From: Pseudomonadota bacterium
GTDB taxonomy: Bacteria > Pseudomonadota > Alphaproteobacteria > ATCC43930 > CGMCC-115725
Assembly (NCBI GenBank): GCA_021790295.1
Contig: JAJYIC010000192.1
Span: 1-5,445, forward strand
Direction: 5' to 3'
Length of the DNA stretch: 5,445 nt
Shown here: positions 1 to 5,422 of the stretch, in pieces
How positions within the stretch are numbered: the first letter of the stretch is position 1
Layout of the letters: each line of letters begins with the position of its first letter
The notes under the pieces: model-generated
Told to the model about the DNA's origin: nothing
Databases searched by the model: none
The model's input: only the letters and a program-made list of their open reading frames with translations
Program-made: the position numbers and the translations under genes

Positions 1-181
1 ACCAGTGTTGGGTGATGAGAAAAAGGACCTTCGGCCGCCCTATTGGGGCGATCGGCGCGGGCGAGGGGGCATTTGGAGGCTCTGCGGAGGAAAAATGGGC
101 CACCGGCAATGGCGATCCTTGCGCAACGGGAGCCTTCTCTCTAATCCACTCGGCGCGCGATTGCTGCGGAAAAATCGCCCG

Positions 182-210
182 GGAAAAGCCCGGGAAAAGT
201 CGAGGAAAAG
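182..210 (+). repeat. Three GGAAAAG direct repeats, 11-nt period
   Basis: GGAAAAG occurs at 182-188, 193-199 and 204-210, exactly 11 bases apart, and the last copy runs into the ribosome binding site of the SDR gene at 225. A related GGAAAAA lies at 168-174. The first two copies are flanked by CCCGGG, which can form a 6-bp hairpin (178-183 / 189-194). The repeats are visible directly; any role is unknown. Confidence 0.6.
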
Positions 211-215
211 GAGGA
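208..215 (+). promoter_or_regulatory. Shine-Dalgarno site that fixes a TTG start
   Basis: AAGGAGGA is a near-perfect match to the anti-Shine-Dalgarno sequence and lies 9 bases before the TTG at 225. The TTG opens exactly at the start of the Rossmann beta strand (MRFLVTGAAGFIG). This decides the start against the longer frame open from position 12, whose 71 extra residues match no SDR feature. Confidence 0.8.
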
Positions 216-224
216 GCGAAGGCT

Positions 225-1166
225 TTGCGCTTTCTCGTCACCGGCGCTGCGGGGTTTATCGGCAAGGCGCTTTGCCGCGGGCTTTGCGAGCGCGGGCACT
301 CCGTCCTCGGGATTGTCGCGACGCCGCAACCCCGTTCTAGGGAGATCGAGTGGTGCGCGCTCGGGAGGATTTCGCCTCAAACCCTTTGGCCGCCTCATCT
401 CGAAGGGATCGACTGCGTCATACACCTCGCCGCCCGCGCCCATCGCCGGGCAGGGGCGGCGATCGGCGACGAGCCCGAAACCGCGGCGGTGCTTTACCGC
501 GCCGCGGCAAAGGCGGGGGTAAAGCGCTTTATCGGGATGAGTTCAGTGAGGGCGATGGGGGACGAAACCCCGCCCGATCTTCCTTTCCGCGCAGGCGACG
601 CGCCCAGTCCGGCGGAGGGTTATGGCCGCACAAAGCTCATGAGCGAGCGCGCTCTCGAAAAAGCGGCGCGGGAGAGCGGCAGCGAACTTTTTATCCTGCG
701 CCCGCCTCTCGTTTATGGGCCCGGCGCCAAAGGGAATTTCCGCGCTCTTTTGCGTCTTCTTGCAAAGGGGCTGCCTTTGCCTTTTGCCGGCATCGAAAAC
801 CGGCGAAGCCTCGTCTATCTCGAAAACCTCGTCGATCTGACGATCGCGGCTGCGACTCTTCCGAAGGCTGCGGGAGGCGTTTTTCTTGTTTGCGACGGCG
901 AGGATTTTTCGACCCCGGAACTCGTCCGCATTCTGGCCGAAGGGCTTGGCCGGCCCGCGAGGCTTTTCCCTAGCCCGCCTTTCGCATTTGCTCTCGGCCG
1001 TCGCTGTCCTTTCATCGGTCCGCGGCTGAAGCCCCTCATCTCCTCGCTCACGGTCGATGACGAGGCGACGCGCGCCTTTTTCGGCTGGCGCCCTCCCGTT
1101 GCGGCGAGAGAGGGGCTTCTTGCGACGGCTCGCGCTTTTGCGCAAAAAGGGGTGAGCCCCTCTTGA
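225..1166 (+). CDS. NAD-dependent epimerase/dehydratase (extended SDR), WbpV-like
   Basis: The 313-residue product is an extended SDR enzyme that acts on nucleotide sugars in the cytoplasm. The NAD(P)-binding motif TGAAGFIG is at residues 6-13, HLAARAH at 67-73, the active-site serine region SS at 106-107, and the catalytic pair Tyr133-Lys137 in YGRTK. The C-terminal half (RPPLVYGPG at 159-167, then NRRSLVYLENLVDL, CDGEDFSTPEL and GWRPP) resembles, from memory of the family, WbpV-type reductases, which make UDP-N-acetylquinovosamine or a related sugar for O-antigen. A UDP-glucose/GlcNAc 4-epimerase relative is the alternative, so no symbol is given. The start is TTG at 225, set by the strong ribosome binding site. 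The NxxGT segment before the serine is poorly conserved (DEPET at 82-86). It lies 121 bases upstream of yajQ on the same strand and probably belongs to a polysaccharide locus continuing to the left. Confidence 0.85.
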   Translation: MRFLVTGAAGFIGKALCRGLCERGHSVLGIVATPQPRSREIEWCALGRISPQTLWPPHLEGIDCVIHLAARAHRRAGAAIGDEPETAAVLYRAAAKAGVKRFIGMSSVRAMGDETPPDLPFRAGDAPSPAEGYGRTKLMSERALEKAARESGSELFILRPPLVYGPGAKGNFRALLRLLAKGLPLPFAGIENRRSLVYLENLVDLTIAAATLPKAAGGVFLVCDGEDFSTPELVRILAEGLGRPARLFPSPPFAFALGRRCPFIGPRLKPLISSLTVDDEATRAFFGWRPPVAAREGLLATARAFAQKGVSPS

Positions 1167-1287
1167 AGCGGCCGGAGCGAGGAAGGCGCGGCTTTTCTCT
1201 TTCGCAGGGCCCGAGGGTCTGTGCCGGCGCGCCCTTGCACCCTATATCGGGAGGCCGAAGCGGCCCTTTTCGCGGCGGAGCGTGATC

Positions 1288-1773
1288 ATGCCGAGTTTCG
1301 ATATCGTCTCCCGCGTCGATCTCGCCGAGGTCGACAATGCTCTTTCGGGGATCGCGCGAGAGATTGCGACGCGGTTCGATTTCAAGGGCAGCAAATGCGC
1401 GATACGGCGCGAGGAGGGGGTTTTGACGATCCTCGCGGACGACGAACTCAAATTGAAACAGATGCAGGAATTGCTGCGCGTGCATCTGACGCGGCGCAAG
1501 GTCGATCCCCTCTCGCTCGACGCAAAGCCGCCGGAAAAGGCCTCTGGCAACACGCTGCGGCAGAAGATATTGGTGCGGCAAGGGGTCGATCAGAATCTTG
1601 CCCGCCTTCTCGTTCGCGAGATCAAAGAGAAAAGGCTGAAGCTTCAGGTCGCGATCCAAGGCGACGAACTCAGGGTCAGCGGCAAAAGCCGCGATGAATT
1701 GCAAGGGGCAATCCAGCTTTTGCGCTCTCTCAAGGTGGAGCAGCCTTTGCAGTACATCAATTTCCGCGAATGA
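1288..1773 (+). CDS. yajQ: YajQ family nucleotide/RNA-binding protein
   Basis: The 161-residue product matches the YajQ (UPF0234) family over its full length, at the usual size of about 160-163. Diagnostic segments are MPSFDIVSRVD at the N-terminus, RFDFKGSKC around residue 30, KLKQMQELLRVHLTRRKVD at about 51-69, and LKVQVAIQGDELRV-like and KVEQPLQYINFRE stretches at the C-terminus. The fold is two similar alpha/beta domains. Members have been reported to bind nucleic acids and, in Xanthomonas and Pseudomonas, cyclic di-GMP, acting with a transcription regulator; whether this one does so is not visible. ATG 1288 is chosen over GTG 1282 because GGAG at 1277-1280 sits 7 bases before the ATG but only 1 before the GTG. 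It is functionally unrelated to the sugar genes around it and is probably conserved housekeeping. Confidence 0.95.
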   Translation: MPSFDIVSRVDLAEVDNALSGIAREIATRFDFKGSKCAIRREEGVLTILADDELKLKQMQELLRVHLTRRKVDPLSLDAKPPEKASGNTLRQKILVRQGVDQNLARLLVREIKEKRLKLQVAIQGDELRVSGKSRDELQGAIQLLRSLKVEQPLQYINFRE

Positions 1774-1791
1774 ACGCGCGCCGGCGGCGGC

Positions 1792-1820
1792 TTGATCGCG
1801 CTGCCGCAAAAGGCTATTCA
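1792..1820 (+). promoter_or_regulatory. Candidate sigma-70 promoter for tRNA-Glu
   Basis: TTGATC (1792-1797) and TATTCA (1815-1820) are separated by exactly 17 bases. The predicted start, near 1827, would give a short leader before the tRNA at 1837. The -35 matches at four of six positions and the -10 at only three, so this rests mainly on spacing and position. Confidence 0.4.
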
Positions 1821-1836
1821 AAAGGGAGCCGGTCTC

Positions 1837-1912
1837 GTCCCCTTCGTCTAGAGGCCCAGGACGCCGCCCTCTCACGGCGGCAACACCGGTTCGAATCCGG
1901 TAGGGGACGCCA
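1837..1912 (+). tRNA. tRNA-Glu: tRNA-Glu (anticodon CTC)
   Basis: A complete 76-base tRNA can be folded by eye. The acceptor stem GTCCCCT (1837-1843) pairs with AGGGGAC (1902-1908), followed by discriminator G and an encoded CCA (1910-1912). The D stem is 1846-1849 / 1859-1862. The anticodon stem CCGCC (1864-1868) / GGCGG (1876-1880) encloses loop CTCTCAC with anticodon CTC at 1871-1873, reading GAG. The T stem ACCGG (1885-1889) / CCGGT (1897-1901) carries the standard TTCGAAT loop. Anticodon and overall sequence identify glutamate. It follows yajQ by 63 bases and faces the end of the minus-strand sugar operon. Confidence 0.97.
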
Positions 1913-1926
1913 GGCGCCGAGGAATT

Positions 1927-1940
1927 GCGGCGCGCGCCGC
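1927..1940. terminator. GC-rich palindrome between convergent units
   Basis: GCGGCGCGCGCCGC is a perfect 14-base palindrome that can form a 5-bp stem with a 4-base loop on either strand. It lies between the 3' end of tRNA-Glu (1912) and the stop of the convergent operon (1953), where a bidirectional terminator would be expected. There is no T-tract on either side, so it is not a canonical intrinsic terminator. Confidence 0.25.
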
Positions 1941-1952
1941 CGCGATCTGGCC

Positions 1953-2894
1953 TCAACGCCCGCCGTAAAGCTCCTCGTAATAGCGGACAAAAGCGTCCCA
2001 GGCCGCCTCTTCGTTCCAGCCGAGTAGGGCGGCGTCGGGGAAATCGGTGTTGATGCGGATTTGCGGTTCGGGAAACGCCTTCTGTTCGGCAAAGGAAAGA
2101 GCGCAGGGAAGCGAAAGCCTTGCGCGCACCGCACGCGCCACTCTTTCGGCAAAGGCGCCCTGGGTTTCGGCGTAAAAGCTCGGGCCGAGACGGCGGCCTC
2201 CGGGCGCGGCCGAGGTGACGAACGCCGCATAGGCCCGCGCCAAAAGATCGACTGGAATGTTGTCGCGCACATAGCGCGGGGTCTTAACTTCCGCCGTCTT
2301 TCCCGCAAACCAGCTTTTCATCAGATGATCGGTGAAGCGCGGCTCCTCCAAAGGGCCGAACGGATTGGCGATGACAAAGCGATCGAACGCCACCCCTTCG
2401 CGCTTTGCGTAATAAGCGAAAACCTGCCGCGTCAGCCCTTTCGAAAGGCCGTAAGGGTTGAAAGCGGCAAGAGGCTCATTGCCGATCCCTTCGTCCGGTT
2501 CGAAAACGCTTCCCGTCAGAACGAGAGCGGAAGAGCCGCATTCGCGCATCACCCGGAGAACGCGAACGAGGTTGCGGCTGTTGGCGGCAAGCGCAGCGAA
2601 AACGTCGAAATCGGGGCTTCGGTAAAGGGTGACTTGCGCCCAGTGGTGGCAAAGCCGGTCGAACGGTTTCAAGCTTTCCATCAGCGAAAGAAACGCCTCG
2701 CTGCCGAAAGGGGCGGCAAAGGCCACTTTGCAATGCGCTTTGAGGAGCGCGACGCGCCGCGCGCGCACGCCCGTATAAGCCTCGTTCCCTTCCGCGCTCG
2801 CAAGCGCCGCCACGACCTCGTGGCCCCCTTCGGCAAGAGAACGCGCAAACCAGGCGCCGGTAAAGGAACTGGCGCCCGAGAGGAGGATGCGCAT
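1953..2894 (-). CDS. Extended SDR (NAD-dependent sugar epimerase/reductase)
   Basis: The 313-residue product is an extended SDR. The dinucleotide-binding motif is GASSFTG at residues 7-13, with Ser in place of the usual second glycine. The catalytic set is Thr127/Ser129 (LTGSVF) and Tyr148-Lys152 in YGLSK, followed by the substrate-domain stretch ANPFGPLEEPRF (176-187) and RYVRDNIPVDLLARAY (207-222). It is the last gene of the operon, starting 3 bases after the rfbC-like stop with no good Shine-Dalgarno site, which suggests translational coupling. As the final step after an epimerase it may be a 4-keto-sugar reductase, by analogy with RmlD or fucose synthase. That role is inferred from position only; the substrate is unknown. 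Its stop is TGA at 1953-1955, 40 bases from tRNA-Glu. Confidence 0.85.
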   Translation of the reverse strand: MRILLSGASSFTGAWFARSLAEGGHEVVAALASAEGNEAYTGVRARRVALLKAHCKVAFAAPFGSEAFLSLMESLKPFDRLCHHWAQVTLYRSPDFDVFAALAANSRNLVRVLRVMRECGSSALVLTGSVFEPDEGIGNEPLAAFNPYGLSKGLTRQVFAYYAKREGVAFDRFVIANPFGPLEEPRFTDHLMKSWFAGKTAEVKTPRYVRDNIPVDLLARAYAAFVTSAAPGGRRLGPSFYAETQGAFAERVARAVRARLSLPCALSFAEQKAFPEPQIRINTDFPDAALLGWNEEAAWDAFVRYYEELYGGR

Positions 2895-2897
2895 CGC

Positions 2898-3443
2898 TCA
2901 GGCGAGATGGGTATGTGGATCGAAATCCGCGCGGTCGCGGTCTTTCTCCGAGATCACGACCGGCGCGAACGGCCACTCCACGGCAAAACGCGGATCGTTC
3001 CAGCGCACCCCTCTTTCGCGTTCGGGCGCGTAAAAGGCGGAGACGAGATAAAGCGCTTCGCTGTCGTCGGCGAGCGTGAGGAAGCCGTGGGCAAACCCTT
3101 TCGGCACATACATCATGCGCCGGTTTTGGGCGTTGAGTTCGGCCCCGAAAGAGCGCCCGAAGCTGGGCGAGCCGGGGCGCAAGTCGAGGATCACGTCCCA
3201 CAAGGCGCCCGAGAGCGCGCGCACGACCTTCACCTCGGCCGCAGGGGGAAGCTGGTAATGGAGGCCGCGCAAGGTTCCCTTTTCCGCCGAAAGGGAATTG
3301 TTGATCTGGACGAAATCGCCTTCGAGCCCGTGTTGCGAAAATTCCTCTCGGCAAAAAGCGCGGGCGAAAAAGCCGCGCTCGTCGCCCCTCGGCTCGATAT
3401 CGATGAGGAAGGCGCCCGCAATCGGCGTTTCGGTAAAGATCAT
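2898..3443 (-). CDS. rfbC: dTDP-4-dehydrorhamnose 3,5-epimerase family (RmlC/RfbC)
   Basis: The 181-residue product has the normal length and all the landmarks of the RmlC cupin epimerases, which epimerise C3 and/or C5 of nucleotide-linked 4-keto-6-deoxy sugars. DERGFFAR is at 21-28, QINNSLS at 46-52, RGLHYQ at 59-64 with the catalytic histidine at 62, Lys72, YVPKGFAHGF at 112-121, Tyr138 in FYAPERERGVRWNDP, and SEKD at 165-168 with the aspartate expected to pair with the histidine. ATG 3443 has AAGGGG 10 bases upstream (3454-3459), inside the end of the previous gene, and follows that gene's stop by 5 bases. No rmlA, rmlB or rmlD is beside it; the activating enzyme in the operon is a cytidylyltransferase. 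The real substrate may therefore be a CDP-sugar rather than dTDP-4-keto-6-deoxyglucose. Confidence 0.93.
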   Translation of the reverse strand: MIFTETPIAGAFLIDIEPRGDERGFFARAFCREEFSQHGLEGDFVQINNSLSAEKGTLRGLHYQLPPAAEVKVVRALSGALWDVILDLRPGSPSFGRSFGAELNAQNRRMMYVPKGFAHGFLTLADDSEALYLVSAFYAPERERGVRWNDPRFAVEWPFAPVVISEKDRDRADFDPHTHLA

Positions 3444-3448
3444 CGGCT

Positions 3449-4459
3449 TTACGCCCCTTCGCCGCCGAGCCGGTCGAGACGGTGCCTCAAGATGCGCAGG
3501 CGCACGAACTTCTCGCCATCGAAATCCCCGGCGCTAAAGCCGCGATCGACATAGGCGCGGAAAAGCTCCTCCATGCCGCTTTCGAGATCGTATTCGAGGC
3601 GGAATTCGGGCAGAAGCTCTCCCAACAGATCGAAATTGACGCGATAGTCGCGCGGATCGTGGCCGACTTCGCCCGTATAGACGATGCTCGCTTTCGGCAC
3701 GAGTTTGCGCACGTTATCGGCGACGTCGCGGACCTGGTAATTCTCCTCGTTGGCGCCGATGTTGACCGCGCGATTGAAGATCCTTTCGCGCGGGGCCAGC
3801 ATAAAGGCGACAAACGCCCGCGCGATGTCTTTGGCGTGGGTCAGAGGGCGCCAAGGCGTGCCGTCCGACATGATGCGGATGTCGCCTTTGGCGACGGCGC
3901 AGGCGAGAAGATTGTTGGCGACAAGATCGATGCGCAGCATCGGCGAATCGCCATAAGCCGTGGCGTTGCGCAGATAGGCCGGGGCGAAGCCGGGGCTCGC
4001 CAGGCGCGCGATCGCCTTTTCGGCGGCGATCTTCGATTCCGCATAGACCGAGACCGGGGCGAGAGTCGCGGTTTCGTCGAGAGCCGCACCTTCCGCCTTG
4101 CCGTAGGTCGAGCAGCTCGACGAGAAAAGAAAGCGCGGCACCCCGGCGCGGCAGGCCGTCTCGGCGAGGCTGATCGAGCCTTTGGCATTGACCGAGCGCG
4201 TGATCTCGGGATCGAGCGCACCCATCGGGTCGTTGGAAATTCCGGCGAGATGCATGACGCAATCGAAAGCTTCGAGATCGCGCTCTGAAAGCCGCCGGAA
4301 ATCCGCGCGCATCTCGCGGTCGGGCGGGGTCACGCGCTCCCAGCCGCAGTCTTCGAAAAGGCCGAGATCGCACCCCGCGACAAAGTCGCCGCGCTCTTTC
4401 AGGAGCGCGACGAGATGGGCGCCGATATAGCCTTGATGGCCGGTGACGAGAACCTTCAT
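3449..4459 (-). CDS. NAD-dependent epimerase/dehydratase (extended SDR)
   Basis: The 336-residue product is an extended SDR of normal length. It has TGHQGYIG at residues 6-13, Asp31 at the end of the second strand (favouring NAD over NADP), HLAGISNDPMG at 70-80, the serine cluster SSSCSTYG at 113-120, and Tyr139-Lys143 in YAESK. RNATAYGDSP (164-173) and SDGTPWRPLTHAKDIA (198-213) belong to a family I recall being found near cytidylyltransferase genes in surface-sugar clusters, often labelled UDP-glucose 4-epimerase. It is not RfbG, the CDP-glucose 4,6-dehydratase, which has a different N-terminus (GHTGFKGSW) and active-site spacing. The ATG at 4459 has AAGGAAGAGG (4464-4473) just upstream. 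It lies 47 bases after rfbF and 5 bases before the rfbC-like gene. Likely role: oxidation or epimerisation of a nucleotide-sugar ring; substrate unassigned. Confidence 0.88.
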   Translation of the reverse strand: MKVLVTGHQGYIGAHLVALLKERGDFVAGCDLGLFEDCGWERVTPPDREMRADFRRLSERDLEAFDCVMHLAGISNDPMGALDPEITRSVNAKGSISLAETACRAGVPRFLFSSSCSTYGKAEGAALDETATLAPVSVYAESKIAAEKAIARLASPGFAPAYLRNATAYGDSPMLRIDLVANNLLACAVAKGDIRIMSDGTPWRPLTHAKDIARAFVAFMLAPRERIFNRAVNIGANEENYQVRDVADNVRKLVPKASIVYTGEVGHDPRDYRVNFDLLGELLPEFRLEYDLESGMEELFRAYVDRGFSAGDFDGEKFVRLRILRHRLDRLGGEGA

Positions 4460-4464
4460 CGAAC

Positions 4465-4482
4465 CTCTTCCTTAAAGGAGAG
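4465..4482 (-). promoter_or_regulatory. Hairpin covering the ribosome binding site of the SDR gene
   Basis: In the 47-base gap after rfbF, the minus-strand transcript can pair CUCU (4482-4479) with AGAG (4468-4465) and CCU with AGG across a 3-base loop, with one bulged base. The 3' arm contains most of the AAGGAAGAGG ribosome binding site of the gene starting at 4459. The pairing is visible directly; masking of the site is an inference. Confidence 0.35.
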
Positions 4483-4506
4483 CGCGAGGCGAGCGTCCCT
4501 TTACCC

Positions 4507-5313
4507 TCAGCCCGCACGCGGCGGGTGCGCCCAGGGCGCCTTCCCGCTTTGCCAAAGCCTTGTCAGCTCTTCGTGGTCGCGCTGGGTGTCCATGCACGCC
4601 CAATAGCCCTGGTGGCGGAAAATTTCGAGCTGGCTGTCGCGGGCGAGTTCGAAAAGAGGACGGCGTTCGAGGATGCAGTCCTCCTCCTCTGAGAGATAAC
4701 GCAGGATCTCGCGGCGGAAAAAGAAATAGCCGCCGTTGATCCAGGCCGTCCTGATCTCCGGTTTCTCGACAAAAGAGACGAGGCGCTCCCCGTCCATCAG
4801 GAATTCGCCAAAACGCGAGGGCGGGTTGACCCCGAGAACCGTCCCGATCTTGCCGTGGCGCAAATGAAAGGCGAATTCCCCGGCAAGGTCCGCATCGGTC
4901 AGCCCGTCGCCATAGGTGACGGCAAAATGCTCGGCTTCGCCAAGATAACGAGAGGCCGCTCGCGCAACGCGCCCTCCGGTCATCGTCATCTCGCCCGTAT
5001 AGGCGAGCGTCACCTGCCAGTCGCAGCGATGATCGACGCTGTGGACGCTGACCCGGTTGCTCGCAAGATTTACGGTGACATCCGAGTTCATTTCGTAGAA
5101 TCTCAGAAAATATTCCCGTATCACTTCGCTGAGATATCCCATGCACACAATGAACTTCTTGAAACCGTGATGGGAATAGCTGTTCATGATGTGCCAGAGG
5201 ATCGGGCGCCGGCCGAGCGGCAGCATCGGTTTCGGACGAAACTCGGTCTGCTCTTTGAGGCGGGTGCCGAGCCCGCCGCACAGGATAAAGACAGGGACCT
5301 CTTCCCTGCGCAT
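4507..5313 (-). CDS. rfbF: Glucose-1-phosphate cytidylyltransferase
   Basis: The 268-residue product is a sugar nucleotidyltransferase of the RfbF type, which joins CTP and glucose-1-phosphate to CDP-glucose, the entry step for CDP-linked deoxysugars. It carries the signature loop GGLGTRL (13-19) and RPKP (26-29, catalytic lysine 28). These are followed by PILWHIMNSYSHHG, the CDP-glucose-type segment TGEMTMTGGRVAR (106-118), YGDG at 134-137 with metal-binding Asp136, EKP (183-185), NGGYFF (193-198) and MDT with the second aspartate at 242. RPKP, the TGG segment and WHIM separate it from RmlA and GalU. The start is ATG 5313, because GGAG at 5322-5325 lies 8 bases upstream; an in-frame TTG at 5352 adds residues of no known domain. 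It is slightly longer than the usual 257-260, through a Pro-rich tail. First gene of the operon; no RfbG dehydratase follows. Confidence 0.95.
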   Translation of the reverse strand: MRREEVPVFILCGGLGTRLKEQTEFRPKPMLPLGRRPILWHIMNSYSHHGFKKFIVCMGYLSEVIREYFLRFYEMNSDVTVNLASNRVSVHSVDHRCDWQVTLAYTGEMTMTGGRVARAASRYLGEAEHFAVTYGDGLTDADLAGEFAFHLRHGKIGTVLGVNPPSRFGEFLMDGERLVSFVEKPEIRTAWINGGYFFFRREILRYLSEEEDCILERRPLFELARDSQLEIFRHQGYWACMDTQRDHEELTRLWQSGKAPWAHPPRAG

Positions 5314-5335
5314 CGCCGAAACTCCAAACCCCGAG

Positions 5336-5368
5336 AAAAAAGCGGGCGCCAAAAAACCCCGATTCGGG
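5336..5368 (-). promoter_or_regulatory. rfbF leader with short hairpins and two T6 tracts
   Basis: Read on the minus strand, CCCG (5368-5365) can pair with CGGG (5361-5358), followed by G and six T (5356-5351). The same CGGG can instead pair with CCCG at 5346-5343, followed by GC and another six T (5341-5336). The two pairings exclude each other. The stems are only 4 bp, so a transcription attenuator is possible but weakly supported. Confidence 0.25.
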
Positions 5369-5394
5369 CGGAATGTCCACCATCCCCAAGAGAA

Positions 5395-5422
5395 ATAGTA
5401 AAGGTAACAATCCTGCTGAAGT
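5395..5422 (-). promoter_or_regulatory. AT-rich probable promoter zone of the rfbF operon
   Basis: Between the terminator at the right edge and rfbF, this is the most AT-rich stretch of the window. On the minus strand it holds TACTAT (5400-5395), a four-of-six match to a -10 element. No good -35 is found at 16-18 bases upstream. The placement is a guess based on composition and position. Confidence 0.22.

Larger units (their letters stand above)
1..224. other. Upstream region without a convincing gene
   Basis: No protein can be supported here. All that is visible is two tandem TGA codons at 13-18, which could end a gene entering from the left in frame 1, a small hairpin (CGCCC 36-40 / GGGCG 46-50) with no T-tract, and a run of GGAAAAG repeats near the right end. 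Two plus frames stay open across the region, one of them continuous with the downstream SDR gene. The peptides have no recognisable domain and use codons rare in the neighbouring genes (AGA, AGG, CTA, CGA, GGA), so I read the openness as an effect of high GC. No convincing sigma-70 promoter was found; TTGCGC-N17-TAATCC at 119-147 is weak. Confidence 0.45.

Noticed and set aside
178..194. CCCGGG / CCCGGG hairpin as a terminator
   Set aside because: On the plus strand it is followed by AAAAG rather than T, and on the minus strand no gene ends here. It is better explained as part of the GGAAAAG repeat unit.
1220..1248. Possible yajQ promoter around TATATC at 1243-1248
   Set aside because: The -10-like hexamer has no acceptable -35 at 16-18 bases upstream; the best candidate, TGTGCC, is poor.
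1253..1270. Possible terminator before yajQ (GGCCG / CGGCC stem, then CTTTT)
   Set aside because: The stem is 5 bp with a 3-base loop and only four T, and it sits directly at the yajQ ribosome binding site. Too weak to call.
1048..1956. 302-residue minus-strand open frame over yajQ and the tRNA
   Set aside because: It runs antisense through the whole of yajQ and through tRNA-Glu, has no family features, and is Arg/Pro-rich as expected of a GC-driven shadow frame.
2061..3554. 497-residue open frame on the plus strand opposite the two last operon genes
   Set aside because: The last two operon genes share one codon register (their gap is exactly 3 bases), so a frame mirroring their codons stays open when TTA, CTA and TCA are rare. 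The product is Arg/Ala/Gly-rich with no recognisable domain, while the minus-strand genes are unmistakable.
3482..4288. 268-residue plus-strand frame opposite the 336-residue SDR
   Set aside because: It has no domain or ribosome binding site, and it lies antisense to a well-conserved SDR.
4472..5410. 312-residue minus-strand frame overlapping rfbF
   Set aside because: It is a shifted frame of rfbF, which carries every RfbF motif in its own frame; no frameshift needs to be invoked.
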